Made by a program: the position numbers and the translations under genes
Notes under the pieces: model-generated
What the model saw: the letters and a program-made list of their open reading frames with translations, nothing else
The model's database searches: none
What the model was told of the DNA's origin: nothing
Origin: an uncultured Chloroflexota bacterium
Lineage (GTDB): Bacteria > Chloroflexota > Dehalococcoidia > UBA2247 > RBG-13-53-26
Assembly: GCA_937860285.1 (NCBI GenBank)
Contig: CALMBS010000474.1
Coordinates: forward strand, 1-5,410
DNA length: 5,410 nt
Direction: 5' to 3'
Shown here: positions 1-4,581 of the stretch, in pieces
Layout: each line of letters opens with the position of its first letter
Numbering within the stretch: the stretch's first letter is position 1

Positions 1-401
1 ACCGCTGCAGAGGCGATCCGGGACGGAAGCGCGAAGGAGATCCCGGCCGGCGGAGCGACCTCAACCGGATGGGTGAAGCCGGACTGCAGGACCAGCTTCT
101 CGCCCGCTTTCTGCACCCGGTATCCCACGCCCACCACCTCCAGGGCCTTCTCGAAACCCTGGCTGGTCCCCAGAACCATGTTGGCCAATAGCGCCCGGGT
201 CAGACCATGAACGGCACCGTACCTGGGCTGGTCCCCCGGCGGGGCTACGGTCAGGACGCCTTCCTTCAAGCTGATGGACATCGCCGGATCGAACGAGCGC
301 CGCAGCTCTCCTTTGGGACCCTTGACCGTCACCTCGTGGCCCTCGATATCGACGCTGACCCCCTTGGGTATCTTGATCGGCAGCTTTCCTACTCTAGACA
401 T
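1..401 (-). CDS. rplF: 50S ribosomal protein L6, partial (C-terminus beyond window)
   Basis: L6 binds 23S rRNA helix 97 near the factor-binding site and is needed for late large-subunit assembly. Translating bases 401 to 1 on the minus strand gives 133 residues without a stop. The opening MSRVGKLPIKIPKGVSVDIE is followed by GHEVTVKGPKGEL (21-33), VHGLTRALLANMVLG (64-78) and the signature GFEKALEVVGVGYRVQ (82-97). LVLQSGFTHPVEVAPPAGI (103-121) comes next. Family members run to about 180 residues, so roughly a quarter, including the second-domain rRNA-binding end, lies beyond the left edge. The ATG is 7 bases after the rpsH stop. GTGGTGAT across that stop is the likely ribosome binding site. 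rplR and rpsE would be expected next. Confidence 0.97.
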   Translation of the reverse strand, partial: MSRVGKLPIKIPKGVSVDIEGHEVTVKGPKGELRRSFDPAMSISLKEGVLTVAPPGDQPRYGAVHGLTRALLANMVLGTSQGFEKALEVVGVGYRVQKAGEKLVLQSGFTHPVEVAPPAGISFALPSRIASAA

Positions 402-408
402 CTTCGCA

Positions 409-804
409 TCACCACACGTAGCACAGCAGCTCGCCGCCGAGGTGCTGCTTCCAGGCCTGCGAGCCGGTCATGATCCCCTTGGGCGTGGACACGATGGAGA
501 CGCCCAGGCCGCCGTAGGGCCGCGGGATCTCGGAGGCTCCCACGTACACCCTCAGCCCGGGCTTGCTCACCCGCTTGAGACCCATGATCACCGGCTGGTT
601 CCTGTCCTTGTACTTGAGGTATACCTTGATCGTCCTGGTCGGCTTGCCCCTCAGGACCTCGAAATCGCGGATGAAACCCTCTTCCTTGAGCACCTTTGCC
701 AGCGCCACCTTCACCTTGGACCACGGCACCAGGGCATACTCCTGTCTGACCATGTTCACATTGCGAATCCGCGTTAGCATATCAGCGATGGGATCACTAG
801 TCAT
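409..804 (-). CDS. rpsH: 30S ribosomal protein S8
   Basis: S8 is a primary 16S rRNA binder of the central domain and, in E. coli, the translational repressor of the spc operon. The 131-residue length is standard. It shows the N-terminal SDPIADMLTRIRNVNM (3-18), KVKVALAKVLKEEGFI (30-45), RTIKVYLKYK (57-66), GLKRVSKPGLRVYVG (75-89) and the C-terminal GLGVSIVSTPKGIMT (99-113), ending GGELLCYVW. The stretch after IMT reads GSQAWKQ where relatives usually have DREARKL, a mild divergence. The ATG has GAGG 4 bases upstream, overlapping the rpsN stop. Its TGA stop is 7 bases before rplF. No S8-binding mRNA mimic was recognised near rplE, so self-regulation cannot be claimed. Confidence 0.98.
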   Translation of the reverse strand: MTSDPIADMLTRIRNVNMVRQEYALVPWSKVKVALAKVLKEEGFIRDFEVLRGKPTRTIKVYLKYKDRNQPVIMGLKRVSKPGLRVYVGASEIPRPYGGLGVSIVSTPKGIMTGSQAWKQHLGGELLCYVW

Positions 805-810
805 ACCGCC

Positions 811-996
811 TCACCAACTCGACTTCTTGACGCCAGCGATCTCCCCCCGCAGAGCCATCTCCCGGAAGCAGATGCGACACACCCCGAACTTGCGCATGTA
901 GCCCCGGGGGCGGCCGCACATGCGGCACCGGTTATGCTGCTGTACTTTGAACTTCGGAGGTCGCTGCCATTTAATGATCTTGGAAGTCTTTGCCAA
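811..996 (-). CDS. rpsN: 30S ribosomal protein S14, zinc type (type Z)
   Basis: S14 is a late-binding protein of the small-subunit head, close to S3, S10 and S19. This is the short 61-residue form. It has zinc-ligand cysteines at 24, 27, 40 and 43 (CRMCGRPRGYMRKFGVCRIC), then FREMALRGEIAGVKKSSW, ending in the family's invariant SW. The start codon is TTG. It gives the standard MAKxSxI opening, no ATG or GTG lies between it and the in-frame TGA five codons upstream, and GAGAGG sits 8 bases before it. The cysteine form needs zinc; organisms often also keep a zinc-free paralogue elsewhere for zinc starvation, which cannot be seen here. It lies 4 bases after rplE and 6 before rpsH. Confidence 0.98.
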   Translation of the reverse strand: MAKTSKIIKWQRPPKFKVQQHNRCRMCGRPRGYMRKFGVCRICFREMALRGEIAGVKKSSW

Positions 997-1000
997 TTTC

Positions 1001-1558
1001 CTAACCTCTCACAAACGGCATCCCCATTAGCTCCAGAAGACGCCTGCCTTCCTCATCGGTCCGGGCCGTGGTCACAATCGTAATCTGGAAGCCGCGAGGC
1101 TTCTCTACCTTGTCATAGTCGATCTCCGGGAACATCAGCTGGTCCTTGAATCCCAGGCTGTAGTTCCCCCGCCCGTCAAAGGCAGTGCGCGGGACGCCCC
1201 GGAAGTCCCTGATGCGCGGCAACACCACGCTCACCAGACGGTCCAGGAACTCGTACATCCGCCGGTCGCGCAGGGTCACCATCATCCCGATGGGCATGCC
1301 GGTGCGCAGCTTGAAGGCGGCGATGGACCTCTTGGACCGGGTCACCACAGGGTGCTGGCCCGAGATGGTAGCCAGGTCCTTCTCGGCGCTCTCCAGGGCC
1401 TTGGCGTTCTGGGTGGCTTCGCCCAGACCTATGTTCAACACCACCTTCCGCACCCTGGGAACACGCATCACGTTGTCGAACTTGAACTCTTGCATCAGAG
1501 CCGGGATAATCTCCCGTTCGTATCGCTCCCTCAGACGGGGCATATTCTGCTTGGCCAT
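1001..1558 (-). CDS. rplE: 50S ribosomal protein L5
   Basis: L5 binds 5S rRNA and helps bring the 5S particle into the central protuberance, where it also touches P-site tRNA and S13. The 185-residue protein is close to the usual 179. It carries VPRVRKVVLNIGLGEA (33-48), TRSKRSIAAFKLRTGMPIG (73-91), VTLRDRRMYEFLDRLV (94-109) and LPRIRDFRGV (113-122). FDGRGNYSLGFKDQLMFPEI (127-146) and FQITIVTTARTDEEGRRLLE (157-176) follow, then LMGMPF. The ATG starts 2 bases after the rplX stop. GAGGTGAT, a strong match to the anti-Shine-Dalgarno complement, lies in rplX and leaves 9 bases of spacing. Translation is therefore probably coupled to rplX. rpsN begins 4 bases downstream. Confidence 0.99.
   Translation of the reverse strand: MAKQNMPRLRERYEREIIPALMQEFKFDNVMRVPRVRKVVLNIGLGEATQNAKALESAEKDLATISGQHPVVTRSKRSIAAFKLRTGMPIGMMVTLRDRRMYEFLDRLVSVVLPRIRDFRGVPRTAFDGRGNYSLGFKDQLMFPEIDYDKVEKPRGFQITIVTTARTDEEGRRLLELMGMPFVRG
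1005..1010 (-). promoter_or_regulatory. Ribosome binding site that sets the rpsN TTG start
   Basis: GAGAGG in the last codons of rplE, 8 bases before the TTG at 996. It supports TTG as the true start, because no ATG or GTG is available in frame there. Confidence 0.75.
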
Positions 1559-1560
1559 GA

Positions 1561-1869
1561 TCAGTCAATCACCTCATGACACGCAGCGCAAGTGCGAACG
1601 CTTTTCCCCTCCACCACCTTCCAGCCGATGCGGACGGGATGGTTGCACTTGTTGCAGATTAGCATCACCTTGGAGACGTGGATCGAAGCTTCGCGCTCAA
1701 TGATGCCGGCCTGCTTCGCCGCGCCCCGCGCCTTGGAGTGCTTCTTGATCATGTTGATGCCGTCCACCATGATCCTTGACTCCCGGGGATAGGCAAACCG
1801 GACTTTGCCCTTCTTCCCTTTGTCCTTGCCGCTTATGACCAGAACCGTATCGTTCTTACGAATCTTCAC
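1561..1869 (-). CDS. rplX: 50S ribosomal protein L24, four-cysteine form
   Basis: L24 starts large-subunit assembly by binding the 5' part of 23S rRNA and lies near the tunnel exit. The N-terminal KOW motif is clear (IRKNDTVLVISGKDKGKKGK, 3-22), followed by GINMIKKHSK (37-46) and GIIEREASIHVSKVMLI (55-71). The C-terminal part has two cysteine pairs, Cys72/Cys75 (CNKC) and Cys94/Cys97 (CAAC), around HPVRIGWK. Such a layout occurs in L24 of many bacteria and suggests a zinc ribbon, which is inference. The length of 102 residues is normal. The start is GTG, with GGAGGTG ending 9 bases upstream inside rplN. It is 3 bases from rplN, and its TGA stop is 2 bases from rplE. Confidence 0.98.
   Translation of the reverse strand: MKIRKNDTVLVISGKDKGKKGKVRFAYPRESRIMVDGINMIKKHSKARGAAKQAGIIEREASIHVSKVMLICNKCNHPVRIGWKVVEGKSVRTCAACHEVID
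1568..1575 (-). promoter_or_regulatory. Ribosome binding site of rplE
   Basis: GAGGTGAT at the 3' end of rplX, 9 bases from the rplE ATG. The rplX stop lies between them, an arrangement suited to re-initiation by ribosomes finishing rplX. Confidence 0.75.
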
Positions 1870-1872
1870 GGG

Positions 1873-2241
1873 TTACAGCACCTCCGGGGCCAGAGAGATG
1901 ATCTTGGTGAATTCCTTCTCCCGCAGCTCCCGGGCCACCGGCCCGAAAATACGGCTGCCCTTGGGATTGTTCTCGTCCGCCAGGATCACCACGGCGTTGT
2001 CATCGAACCTGATATAGGACCCGTCACGGCGGCGGTAGGGCTTCGCCGTGCGCACGATCACCGCGCGGACCACCTCGCCGTCCTTGACGGTGCCCCGCGG
2101 CAGCGCCTGTTTCACCGTGCCGACAATGACATCGCCGATGCTGGCGTACTTGCGCCCCGACCCGCCCACGACGTGGATGCACATGAGGGTCTTCGCCCCC
2201 GTGTTATCCGCCACTCTCAGTCTACTGTAGATTTGAATCAT
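1873..2241 (-). CDS. rplN: 50S ribosomal protein L14
   Basis: L14 is a five-stranded barrel protein at the subunit interface; it contacts 16S rRNA helix 14 and, in assembly, the silencing factor RsfS. I place the start at the ATG giving MIQIYSRLRVADNTGAK, which makes the family-standard 122 residues. An ATG 24 bases further upstream would add eight residues with no family support. GAGGT lies 8 bases before the chosen ATG. Later blocks include SIGDVIVGTVKQALPRG (34-50), VVRAVIVRTAKPYRRRDGSY (58-77), FDDNAVVILADENNPKGSRI (79-98) and FGPVARELR (99-107). It is the first gene of the spc block and starts inside rpsQ. Its TAA stop, the only TAA in the window, is 3 bases before rplX. Confidence 0.98.
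   Translation of the reverse strand: MIQIYSRLRVADNTGAKTLMCIHVVGGSGRKYASIGDVIVGTVKQALPRGTVKDGEVVRAVIVRTAKPYRRRDGSYIRFDDNAVVILADENNPKGSRIFGPVARELREKEFTKIISLAPEVL
1879..1885 (-). promoter_or_regulatory. Ribosome binding site of rplX (GTG start)
   Basis: GGAGGTG within the last codons of rplN, with 9 bases from its end to the GTG at 1869. It is a near-perfect anti-Shine-Dalgarno match that may offset the weaker GTG start. Confidence 0.8.
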
Positions 2242-2509
2242 TCGCCTGAACCTCGGCCAGCCCACTCCTGGAAACGACCTCTATCACCCGATGGTGCTTC
2301 GTCTTCGAGAGGGGCCGGCATTCCACGATCTTGACGATATCGCCCGCCCGGCACGCGCCGCTCTCGTCGTGCGCCTTCAGGTTGGAGATCCTCCTGATGG
2401 TCTTCCTGTACTTCTTATGCGAGCCGATAGACTCCACCGCCACCACCACGGTCTTGGACATCTTGTGGCTCACGACCCGCCCGGAAAGGCTCTTGTGCAT
2501 CTTCTCCAT
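2222..2509 (-). CDS. rpsQ: 30S ribosomal protein S17
   Basis: S17 is an OB-fold primary binder of the 16S rRNA 5' domain and acts early in small-subunit assembly. The 95-residue product holds the two family blocks, SLSGRVVSHKMSKTVVVAVE (7-26) and AGDIVKIVECRPLSKTKHHR (55-74), with VIEVV after it. About 15 residues past the core (80-95) form a slightly longer tail than in many relatives. The end of that tail is read from bases that also encode the start of rplN. The ATG is supported by AGAGGT 5 bases upstream and an in-frame TAG directly before it. A second in-frame ATG at codon 4 is less well placed. It overlaps rplN by 20 bases and closes the S10 part of the cluster. Confidence 0.98.
   Translation of the reverse strand: MEKMHKSLSGRVVSHKMSKTVVVAVESIGSHKKYRKTIRRISNLKAHDESGACRAGDIVKIVECRPLSKTKHHRVIEVVSRSGLAEVQANDSNLQ
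2250..2254 (-). promoter_or_regulatory. Ribosome binding site that sets the rplN start
   Basis: GAGGT lies inside the rpsQ coding end, 8 bases before the ATG at 2241. Together with the 122-residue family length it selects this ATG over the one at 2265. Confidence 0.8.
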
Positions 2510-2571
2510 CTAATACCTCTGCCGACCTTCAACTCACCCGGCCGGCCAAACTCGAGGCCCAGCCCGCGTGC
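2510..2571 (-). other. 62-base spacer between rpmC and rpsQ with a possible hairpin
   Basis: This is the only gap over 9 bases in the window. On the coding strand the arms GCTGGGCC (2563-2556) and GGCCGGC (2547-2541) can pair over seven base pairs, with one bulged G and one G-T pair, around an 8-base loop. No run of T follows, so it does not look like an intrinsic terminator. The octamer GGCCGGCC (2540-2547) is a perfect palindrome within it. The end of the spacer holds AGAGGT for rpsQ. I see no promoter pair with confidence. The pairing may be chance in GC-rich DNA. Confidence 0.35.
2515..2520 (-). promoter_or_regulatory. Ribosome binding site of rpsQ
   Basis: AGAGGT with 5 bases to the ATG at 2509. 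It favours this start over the in-frame ATG three codons later, and it lets rpsQ be initiated independently despite the spacer from rpmC. Confidence 0.75.
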
Positions 2572-2766
2572 CTACGCCTGGCTCAGCTCCCTTTCCCGCA
2601 TTATGGTCTTCAACCGGGCGATCCTCTTCTTCACGGTGCGGACCTCCCGGTGATTGGCCAGCTGCTTTGTGGCCAGCCGGAACCGGAGGTTAAAGAGCTC
2701 GCGGTGGGCTTCCTCGACCTGCTTGGCCAGTTCCTCATCGCTCATGACCCGAAGATCCTCCGCCAC
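2572..2766 (-). CDS. rpmC: 50S ribosomal protein L29
   Basis: L29 is a small two-helix protein at the peptide-tunnel exit, next to L23, where trigger factor and SRP dock in bacteria. The 64-residue length is normal. The product is almost wholly helical, with MSDEELAKQVEEAHRELFNL (8-27), the hallmark RELFNLRFRLATKQL (22-36) and a second basic helix VRTVKKRIARLKTIMRERE (42-60). The GTG start is chosen because it gives the family's MxxxDLRxMSDEEL opening and has AAGGGGGTGG just upstream. The ATG at codon 8 (2745-2743) is a weaker alternative. The gene overlaps rplP by one base. A 62-base spacer, unusual for this cluster, follows its TAG stop. Confidence 0.97.
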   Translation of the reverse strand: MAEDLRVMSDEELAKQVEEAHRELFNLRFRLATKQLANHREVRTVKKRIARLKTIMRERELSQA

Positions 2767-3179
2767 TAGTCCACCCCCTTGACCACGACCCTGGTCTTAA
2801 TGGACAGCTTGTGGGCCGCCAGGCGGAAGGCCGCCCGGGCCGCATCCTCTTTGACCCCGCTGATCTCGAAGACCATCTTCCCCGGCCTCACCACGGCCAC
2901 CCAGTGGTCCAGGGCACCCTTCCCGCTGCCCATGCGAGTCTCCGCGGGCTTGTGAGTCAGCGGCTTGTCCGGGAAGACCCGGATCCACAGCATGACGCCG
3001 CGGCGCAGGTGGTGCACTATCGCCCGGCGGGCCGCCTCTATCTCCCGGGCACTGACCTCGGCCGGCTCCATCGCCTGCAGCCCGAAATCACCAAAGGCCA
3101 CGGTGTTGCCCGTGCTGGCCTTCCCTCGGACGTGGCCGCGATGGATCATCCGGTACTTGACTCTATTCGGTTGCAGCAT
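2766..3179 (-). CDS. rplP: 50S ribosomal protein L16
   Basis: L16 is a late-assembling large-subunit protein near the A-site tRNA elbow and the peptidyl-transferase centre. The 137-residue product is complete and typical. It has the N-terminal RVKYRMIHRGHVRGKAS (6-22), NTVAFGDFGLQAMEPA (25-40) and IEAARRAIVHHLRRG (47-61). WIRVFPDKPLTHKPAETRMG (65-84) is followed by SGKGALDHWVAVVRPG (85-100). Arg82 in TRMGSGKG matches the arginine hydroxylated in E. coli L16, though modification cannot be inferred here. The ATG lies inside the end of rpsC, in another frame, with GAGGT 8 bases upstream, so re-initiation from rpsC is likely. The TAG stop shares a base with the GTG start of rpmC. Confidence 0.99.
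   Translation of the reverse strand: MLQPNRVKYRMIHRGHVRGKASTGNTVAFGDFGLQAMEPAEVSAREIEAARRAIVHHLRRGVMLWIRVFPDKPLTHKPAETRMGSGKGALDHWVAVVRPGKMVFEISGVKEDAARAAFRLAAHKLSIKTRVVVKGVD
2771..2780 (-). promoter_or_regulatory. Ribosome binding site of rpmC (GTG start)
   Basis: AAGGGGGTGG at the 3' end of rplP, 4 bases before the GTG at 2766. It matches AAGGAGGTG at 8 of 9 positions and supports the GTG over the later in-frame ATG at 2745. Confidence 0.75.
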
Positions 3180-3957
3180 CGCCCTTCACCTCAACAGGGG
3201 CTGCGGCAGCCGGCTCCGCGGCAGCCGCAGCAGCCTTCTCCGGCGCCAGCGTCTCCGCAGCTGCAGGTGCAGCAGCGGCGGCCGCCGGCTGGCTGGCCGC
3301 CTGCGGCGGCGGCGCCTCTATCTCCTCGACCTGGGCGAACACATCGCCTTTGTACAACCAGACCTTGCAGCCAATACGGCCCAGAAGCGTCCGGGCCTCG
3401 CAGAAACCGTAGTCGATATCCGCCCGCAGCGTGTGCAGGGGCACCCGGCCTTCCCTGAAGGTGACACGGCGCGCGATCTCGGCCCCGCCCAGGCGCCCGC
3501 TGCATATCACCTTCACGCCCTTGGCGCCGGCCTGCATAGTGCGCAGCATGGACCTCTTGATGGCCCGACGATACGATATCTGGTGCTCCATCTGGCTGGC
3601 GATGTTCCGCGCCACCAGGTAGGCGTCCAGCTCGGGCTCGCGGATCTCATGGATGTTCAGGCGCACCTTCTTGCCGCACAGCGCCTCCAGGGAGCGCCGC
3701 AGCTCATCCACCCGCTGTCCGCCGCGCCCGATCACGATGCCCGGCTTGCCGGTGTGCACCGTGATGACCGCATCGTTGGCCCACCTCTCGATGTCCACTC
3801 TGGACACCCCGGCCTCGTAGGTCCGGTCCATCACCAGCCGGCGGATGCGCACGTCCTCCTGCATGAACTCCGTGTAGTGCTTCTGCGAATACCACCGCGA
3901 ACGCCACTCTTGAGTAATGCCCAGCCTGAATCCGATAGGGTGAACCTTGTGCCCCAC
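3163..3957 (-). CDS. rpsC: 30S ribosomal protein S3 with Ala/Pro-rich tail
   Basis: S3 binds 16S rRNA in the head and forms part of the mRNA entry channel. The start MGHKVHPIGFRLGI is typical of the family. A type-2 KH domain follows, with its GxxG loop at GRGG (77-80, in GIVIGRGGQRVDEL). The C-terminal S3 domain includes ISYRRAIKRSM (127-137), GAKGVKVICSGRLGGAEIAR (144-163), REGRVPLHTLRADIDYG (168-184) and the closing strand KVWLYKGDVF (198-207). Residues 216-264 are a tail made mostly of Ala, Pro, Glu and Gln, which makes the protein longer than the common 210-240 residues. The start is GTG with GGAGG 4 bases upstream. It overlaps rplV by 1 base (TAGTG) and rplP by 17 bases. Confidence 0.98.
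   Translation of the reverse strand: MGHKVHPIGFRLGITQEWRSRWYSQKHYTEFMQEDVRIRRLVMDRTYEAGVSRVDIERWANDAVITVHTGKPGIVIGRGGQRVDELRRSLEALCGKKVRLNIHEIREPELDAYLVARNIASQMEHQISYRRAIKRSMLRTMQAGAKGVKVICSGRLGGAEIARRVTFREGRVPLHTLRADIDYGFCEARTLLGRIGCKVWLYKGDVFAQVEEIEAPPPQAASQPAAAAAAPAAAETLAPEKAAAAAAEPAAAAPVEVKGDAATE
3166..3312 (-). other. Low-complexity Ala/Pro-rich C-terminal tail of S3
   Basis: Codons 216-264 of rpsC encode 49 residues, of which 24 are alanine, with proline, glutamate and glutamine making up much of the rest. Two runs of six alanines occur. The DNA is rich in GCN codons of mixed third base (GCA, GCT, GCG, GCC), so it is not a pure triplet repeat. It is in frame with the S3 core and ends at the TAG that overlaps rplP. 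It is probably disordered; any function is unknown. Confidence 0.85.
3188..3192 (-). promoter_or_regulatory. Ribosome binding site of rplP
   Basis: GAGGT lies in the final codons of rpsC, 8 bases before the rplP ATG at 3179. It sits just after the Ala-rich tail sequence, so translation of that tail leads directly into rplP initiation. Confidence 0.75.
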
Positions 3958-4292
3958 TACTCCTCCGTATCCACTATGGCAGTGATGTGGCTCGTGTGCC
4001 GCAGTATGGGACTTACGCGTCCCCGAGCCTGGGCGCGAATTCTCTTCAGGGTAGACCCCTGGTTGACCACCAGCCTGACGACCTTCAGGTCGGACAGCAC
4101 CATCTGGTAGTTGTTCTCGGCATTGGACGCCGCCGACTTTATGACCTTAGCCAGCACCCTGGCGGAGGGACTGGGCATCAGCGCCAGCATACCCAGCGCA
4201 TCAGTGACCTTCTTCCCCCGCACCGTGTTCGCCAGCAGGTCCAGTTTCTGGGGTGAGATGCCAACATACTTGGCAGTTGCCTTCACTTCCAT
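3957..4292 (-). CDS. rplV: 50S ribosomal protein L22
   Basis: L22 binds 23S rRNA, and its long beta-hairpin lines the nascent-peptide exit tunnel. The 111-residue product is of normal length. Family features are the N-terminal AKYVGISPQKLDLLANTVRG (7-26), the helix KVIKSAASNAENNY (49-62) and the hairpin plus C-terminal strand from LKRIRAQARGR (82-92) to TSHITAIV (100-107). In relatives the hairpin tip is where macrolide-resistance changes occur; here it reads GRVSPILRHTSHI and nothing marks it as resistant. The ATG is preceded by AGAGGA with 5 bases of spacing, which overlaps the rpsS stop. The TAG stop shares its last base with the GTG start of rpsC. Confidence 0.99.
   Translation of the reverse strand: MEVKATAKYVGISPQKLDLLANTVRGKKVTDALGMLALMPSPSARVLAKVIKSAASNAENNYQMVLSDLKVVRLVVNQGSTLKRIRAQARGRVSPILRHTSHITAIVDTEE
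3962..3966 (-). promoter_or_regulatory. Ribosome binding site of rpsC (GTG start)
   Basis: GGAGG in the last codons of rplV, 4 bases before the GTG at 3957. The spacing is short, but the start gives the family-standard MGHKVHPIGFRLGI. Confidence 0.75.
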
Positions 4293-4301
4293 CGCAATCC
4301 T

Positions 4302-4577
4302 CTAGGCCGCCTTCTCCACCTTGCCCACATGGCTCCTGAAGGTCCGGGTGGGAGCAAACTCACCCAGCCGGTGCCCCACCATGTTCTCAGTGATGAAGAT
4401 CGGCACGTGCCGCCGGCCGTCATGAACCGCTATCGTCTGCCCGATCATCTCCGGGATAACGGTAGAGGCCCGGGACCACGTCTTTATCACGGTCTTCTGG
4501 CCGCTCTTGTTGACGGCTTCGACCCTCTTCAGCAGCTTCGCCTCGACGAACGGCCCCTTCTTTGTCGACCTGCTCAT
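4302..4577 (-). CDS. rpsS: 30S ribosomal protein S19
   Basis: S19 sits in the head of the small subunit beside S13 and contacts 16S rRNA and the A-site finger. The 91-residue product is full length. It shows the N-terminal MSRSTKKGPFV (1-11), the central TWSRASTVIPEMIGQTIAVH (33-52) and the family signature HVPIFITENMVGHRLGEFAPT (57-77; its first twelve residues are HVPIFITENMVG). A short basic and alanine-ended tail follows. The ATG lies 4 bases after the rplB stop, and the purines AGGAAGTAGGAGA, spanning that stop, serve as the ribosome binding site. This suggests coupled translation from rplB. The next gene, rplV, begins 9 bases downstream. Confidence 0.99.
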   Translation of the reverse strand: MSRSTKKGPFVEAKLLKRVEAVNKSGQKTVIKTWSRASTVIPEMIGQTIAVHDGRRHVPIFITENMVGHRLGEFAPTRTFRSHVGKVEKAA

Positions 4578-4581
4578 TCTC

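Noticed and set aside
1540..1600. An S8-binding mRNA mimic at the rplX-rplE junction, as used for spc autoregulation in E. coli
   Set aside because: No helix resembling the 16S S8 site could be found around the rplE start by eye.
2242..2265. An eight-residue upstream extension of rplN starting at the ATG at 2265
   Set aside because: L14 starts at MIQ in the family, 122 residues is the standard length, and the ribosome binding site fits the ATG at 2241.
2541..2563. An intrinsic terminator after rpmC
   Set aside because: The stem is short and bulged, no T run follows, and the same set of ribosomal genes continues downstream.
3166..3312. A tandem repeat array or CRISPR-like structure in the rpsC tail
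   Set aside because: The apparent repetition comes from alanine codons with varied third bases; there is no fixed unit or spacing.
2811..3458. A 215-codon plus-strand open frame rich in Pro, Gln and Arg
   Set aside because: It is a shadow of rplP and the rpsC tail, with no family resemblance and no independent support.
2965..4110. A 381-codon plus-strand open frame opposite rplP, rpsC and rplV
   Set aside because: It lies fully antisense to three clear ribosomal genes, its product resembles no family, and long antisense frames are expected in GC-rich coding DNA.
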